Shown here: piece after piece, positions 20,013-20,082 of the stretch
Layout of the letters: each line of letters begins with the position of its first letter
Position numbering within the stretch: the stretch's first letter is position 1
Source of the DNA: a virus
Length of the DNA: 20,082 nt
IMG/VR virus record: IMGVR_UViG_3300020395_000141
Coordinates: 1 to 20,082 of that record
Reading direction: 5' to 3' (one strand)
Notes under the pieces: model-generated
What the model saw: the letters and a program-made list of their open reading frames with translations, nothing else
Told to the model about the DNA's origin: nothing
Databases searched by the model: none
Position numbers and translations under genes: made by a program

Positions 20013-20082
20013 ATGAAGACAGCTTTAATAACTGGAATCACGGGTCAGGATGGATCGTACCTTGCGGAGTTACTTCTAGAGA
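20013..20082 (+). CDS. gmd: GDP-mannose 4,6-dehydratase, N-terminal part (partial)
   Basis: The first 23 residues ([20 protein letters not shown], then LLE) are readable before the window ends. [16 protein letters not shown] is the NADP-binding Rossmann start diagnostic of GDP-mannose 4,6-dehydratase, the first enzyme of GDP-fucose, GDP-rhamnose and GDP-perosamine synthesis; other short-chain dehydratases do not share the GQDGSYL sequence. It converts GDP-mannose to GDP-4-keto-6-deoxymannose. It has its own early promoter. The phosphomannomutase-like gene at 8714 could supply the precursor. Confidence 0.85.
   Translation, partial: MKTALITGITGQDGSYLAELLLE

Noticed and set aside
1-20082. CRISPR arrays, insertion sequences, attachment sites
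   Set aside because: No regularly spaced direct repeats, no transposase or integrase and no terminal inverted repeats were seen.

Overview
This AT-rich, very densely packed window looks like part of a T4-like marine cyanophage (cyanomyovirus infecting Synechococcus or Prochlorococcus). The basis is a T4 gp61-type primase, a class Ia NrdA/NrdB pair, a phage SleB-type wall hydrolase, repeated T4-like late promoter boxes (TATAAATA, CATAAATA, CTAAATA), ATGA stop/start overlaps, and a long run of small accessory genes including many 2-oxoglutarate/Fe(II) oxygenase-like proteins. The assignment rests on reading the proteins by eye; no database search was possible.

Layout. (1) 1-4150: the 3' end of a nucleotidyltransferase, then small late-type genes: a lipase of the class 3 fold, a holin-sized single-pass membrane protein, a probable virion protein and a coiled-coil membrane-anchored protein. 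Late promoter boxes lie at 795, 1601, 2415 and 3977. (2) 4104-10590: a replication and nucleotide block led by a sigma70-type promoter: primase, nrdA, nrdB, a 25-residue membrane peptide, a eukaryotic-type phosphomannomutase-like HAD protein, a GIY-YIG-like nuclease and a first 2OG-oxygenase-like gene. (3) 10590-11682: two hypothetical genes around a SleB-like cell-wall hydrolase. (4) 11683-14161: a consensus sigma70 promoter followed by about 215 bases without a credible gene but full of perfect hairpins, taken here as a structured RNA or regulatory leader, then five small genes including a cupin and an aspartyl beta-hydroxylase-like protein. (5) 14148-18574: two further transcription units, each opened by a sigma70-type promoter with a 17-base spacer, carrying 2OG-Fe(II) oxygenase-like proteins, a possible Phd-like protein and a radical SAM enzyme. 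(6) 18571-19963: two minus-strand genes, paralogues of each other and of the last plus-strand gene, read from a late promoter box. (7) 20013-20082: the start of GDP-mannose 4,6-dehydratase, driven by an early promoter that overlaps the minus-strand late promoter.

How it fits together. Primase and ribonucleotide reductase supply replication. The wall hydrolase, and perhaps the lipase and membrane proteins, would act in lysis. The phosphomannomutase-like protein and GDP-mannose dehydratase point to a sugar-nucleotide pathway. The unusual part is the right half: about nine double-stranded beta-helix proteins (2OG oxygenases, a cupin, and variants that have lost metal ligands) within about 10 kb, organised with a radical SAM enzyme into early units. 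That is what one would expect of a dedicated modification pathway whose substrate is unknown. No tRNA, IS element, CRISPR array or integration site was recognised. The only gene-free stretches over 100 bases are about 125 and 253 bases long (10592-10716 and 11683-11935).
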